From Micromonospora echinaurantiaca (GTDB lineage Bacteria; Actinomycetota; Actinomycetes; Mycobacteriales; Micromonosporaceae): a stretch of 64,000 bases of DNA. Made by a program: the position numbers and the translations under genes. The notes below the pieces were generated by a model. That model saw only the letters and a program-made list of their open reading frames with translations, ran no database searches and had not been told where the DNA came from. The stretch's first letter is position 1; each line of letters starts with the position of its first letter. The DNA lies in contig NZ_LT607750.1 of assembly GCF_900090235.1 (NCBI RefSeq), positions 1,190,501 to 1,254,500 on the forward strand, written 5' to 3'. Of the stretch, positions 62,886 through 64,000 are shown piece after piece.

Positions 62886-64000
62886 ATGACGACCGTGGAC
62901 ACCCGAGCCGTGCACGCCGGCCGCGACGACCTCGCCGCCCTCGGCGTCCACGTGCCCCCGATCGACCTCTCCACCACCAACCCGCTGCCCTCGGTCGACG
63001 CCGGCGGCGACGCCTACGAGACCCTCGCCACCGGCGGCACCCTCCCGCCCGACGCCAGCGCCGTCTACCAGCGGCTGTGGAACCCCACCGTGGCCCGCTT
63101 CGAGACCGCCCTCGCCAGCCTCGAAGGCACCGCCGAAGCCGTCGCCTTCGCCAGCGGCATGGCCGCCCTCACCGCCACTCTGCTCGCCGCCACCTCCGAC
63201 GGCCGCCGCCACGTCGTCGCCGTCCGCCCCCTCTACGGCGGCACCGACCACGTCCTCGCCACCGGCCTGCTCGGCACCACCGTCACCTGGGCCCGCCCGC
63301 ACGAGGTCGCCGCCGCCGTCCGCCCCGACACCGCACTCGTGGTCCTCGAGACGCCGGCCAACCCCACTCTCGACCTCGTCGACATCGCCGCCGTCGCCGA
63401 CGCCGCCGGCGACGTGCCGCTGCTCGTCGACAACACCGTCGCCACCCCGGTGCTCCAGCGACCCGCCCGGCACGGCGCCGCGCTCGTCCTGCACAGCGCC
63501 ACCAAGAGCATCGGCGGCCACGGCGACGTCCTCGCCGGCGTCGTCGCCTGCGACACCGGCTGGGCCACCCGGCTGCGCCAGGTCCGCGCCCTCACCGGCG
63601 CCATCCTGCATCCGCTCGGCGGCTACCTGCTGCACCGCGGCCTGCAGACCCTCCCGGTCCGGGTACGCGCCCAGCAGGCCGGCGCCGAGAAGCTCGCCGG
63701 CTGGCTCGCCGACCACCCCGCCGTCGTCCGCGTGCACCACCCCTCGCTGCATGACCCCGCCGGCCTCGTCGGCCGGCAGCTGACCGGCACCGGCAGCCTG
63801 CTCGCCTTCGAGGTACGCGGCGGCGCCCCCGCCGCGGCCGCCGTGGCGAACGCCTGCCGGCTGATCACCCACGCGGTCTCGCTGGGCGGCGTCGACACGC
63901 TCATCCAGCACCCGGCCTCGCTGACCCACCGCCCGGTCGAAGGGGAGGCCAAGCCGACCGGCGGGCTGCTGCGCGTCTCCGTCGGCCTGGAGGACCCGGA
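62886..64000 (+). CDS. Cys/Met-metabolism PLP-dependent enzyme (cystathionine/methionine gamma-lyase type), 3' cut
   Basis: The first 371 residues are seen before the window edge. It begins MTTVDTRAVHAGRDDLAALG and has YQRLWNPTVARFETALASLE, AFASGMAALTA, the pyridoxal region LVDNTVATPVLQRP and the Schiff-base Lys in LHSATKSIGGHGDVLAGVV. The divergent Lrp regulator supports methionine gamma-lyase or a related amino-acid role. ATG 62868 is in frame six codons upstream and could also be used. The extreme C-terminus is missing. Confidence 0.87.
   Translation, partial: MTTVDTRAVHAGRDDLAALGVHVPPIDLSTTNPLPSVDAGGDAYETLATGGTLPPDASAVYQRLWNPTVARFETALASLEGTAEAVAFASGMAALTATLLAATSDGRRHVVAVRPLYGGTDHVLATGLLGTTVTWARPHEVAAAVRPDTALVVLETPANPTLDLVDIAAVADAAGDVPLLVDNTVATPVLQRPARHGAALVLHSATKSIGGHGDVLAGVVACDTGWATRLRQVRALTGAILHPLGGYLLHRGLQTLPVRVRAQQAGAEKLAGWLADHPAVVRVHHPSLHDPAGLVGRQLTGTGSLLAFEVRGGAPAAAAVANACRLITHAVSLGGVDTLIQHPASLTHRPVEGEAKPTGGLLRVSVGLEDP

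Noticed and set aside
1..64000. tRNA, rRNA, riboswitch or transposase genes
   Set aside because: Both strands were read for T-arm motifs, T-box or cobalamin-like elements and DDE or recombinase motifs; none was convincing.

Overview
The window is very GC-rich actinobacterial chromosome, with GTG starts, GTGA stop/start overlaps, leaderless-looking promoters and large G+C hairpins between genes. The gene content (hisI-trpE-trpC-trpB-trpA-lgt order, mycothiol-type TIGR03085 protein, deazaflavin-dependent nitroreductase, EACC1/CHAT genes) points to Micromonosporaceae, most likely Micromonospora or a close relative. This is inferred from style and gene order, without a database search. No rRNA, tRNA, CRISPR array, transposase or prophage gene was recognised.

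Layout. 1-6.3 kb: 5' part of a long-chain acyl-CoA ligase, a class I terpene synthase, a TIGR03085 protein and a heterodimeric ABC exporter pair. 6.3-10.1 kb: a cysteine-poor ribosomal protein S4 paralogue divergent from a DUF2470 haem/iron protein across an iron box, then an ABC-2 exporter operon ending in a TetR gene. 10.1-20 kb: a leaderless MerR gene, then hisI-trpE-Trp membrane protein-trpC-trpB-trpA, a NUDIX gene and lgt. 20-30.3 kb: FAD monooxygenase, GNAT, gltBD and an MFS exporter. 30.4-33 kb: two secreted enzymes (M1 peptidase, SGNH hydrolase).

33.1-53 kb is the accessory part. It opens with a three-gene locus: a one-pass receptor-like protein (degenerate NTPase inside, type I periplasmic-binding fold outside), a protein with three FtsK-like domains that all lack a working P-loop, and a small coiled-coil membrane protein. 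Then come a leaderless RHH/PIN toxin-antitoxin pair, a nitroreductase, an isochorismatase homologue without the catalytic cysteine, a TetR/DHA2-MFS pair and a secreted lipase. It closes with an M48-like membrane peptidase, EACC1, a TPR-CHAT protease and a convergent membrane-protein/zinc-ribbon pair. EACC1 plus CHAT marks a caspase-like biological-conflict (probable anti-phage or programmed-death) locus.

53-64 kb returns to metabolism: YciI-like protein, a non-coding array of 43-nt repeats, pyk-tesB, an Rrf2 regulator without cysteines, an aromatic amino acid decarboxylase, a secreted PL11 rhamnogalacturonan lyase with a CBM2, and an Lrp-LLM operon divergent from a truncated Cys/Met-metabolism PLP enzyme.

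How the genes work together: trpE/C/B/A and hisI serve amino acid synthesis and gltBD nitrogen assimilation; the secreted M1, SGNH, lipase and PL11 enzymes suit a soil or plant-litter saprophyte; the 33-39 kb and 44.9-52.9 kb loci are the best candidates for poorly described biology.
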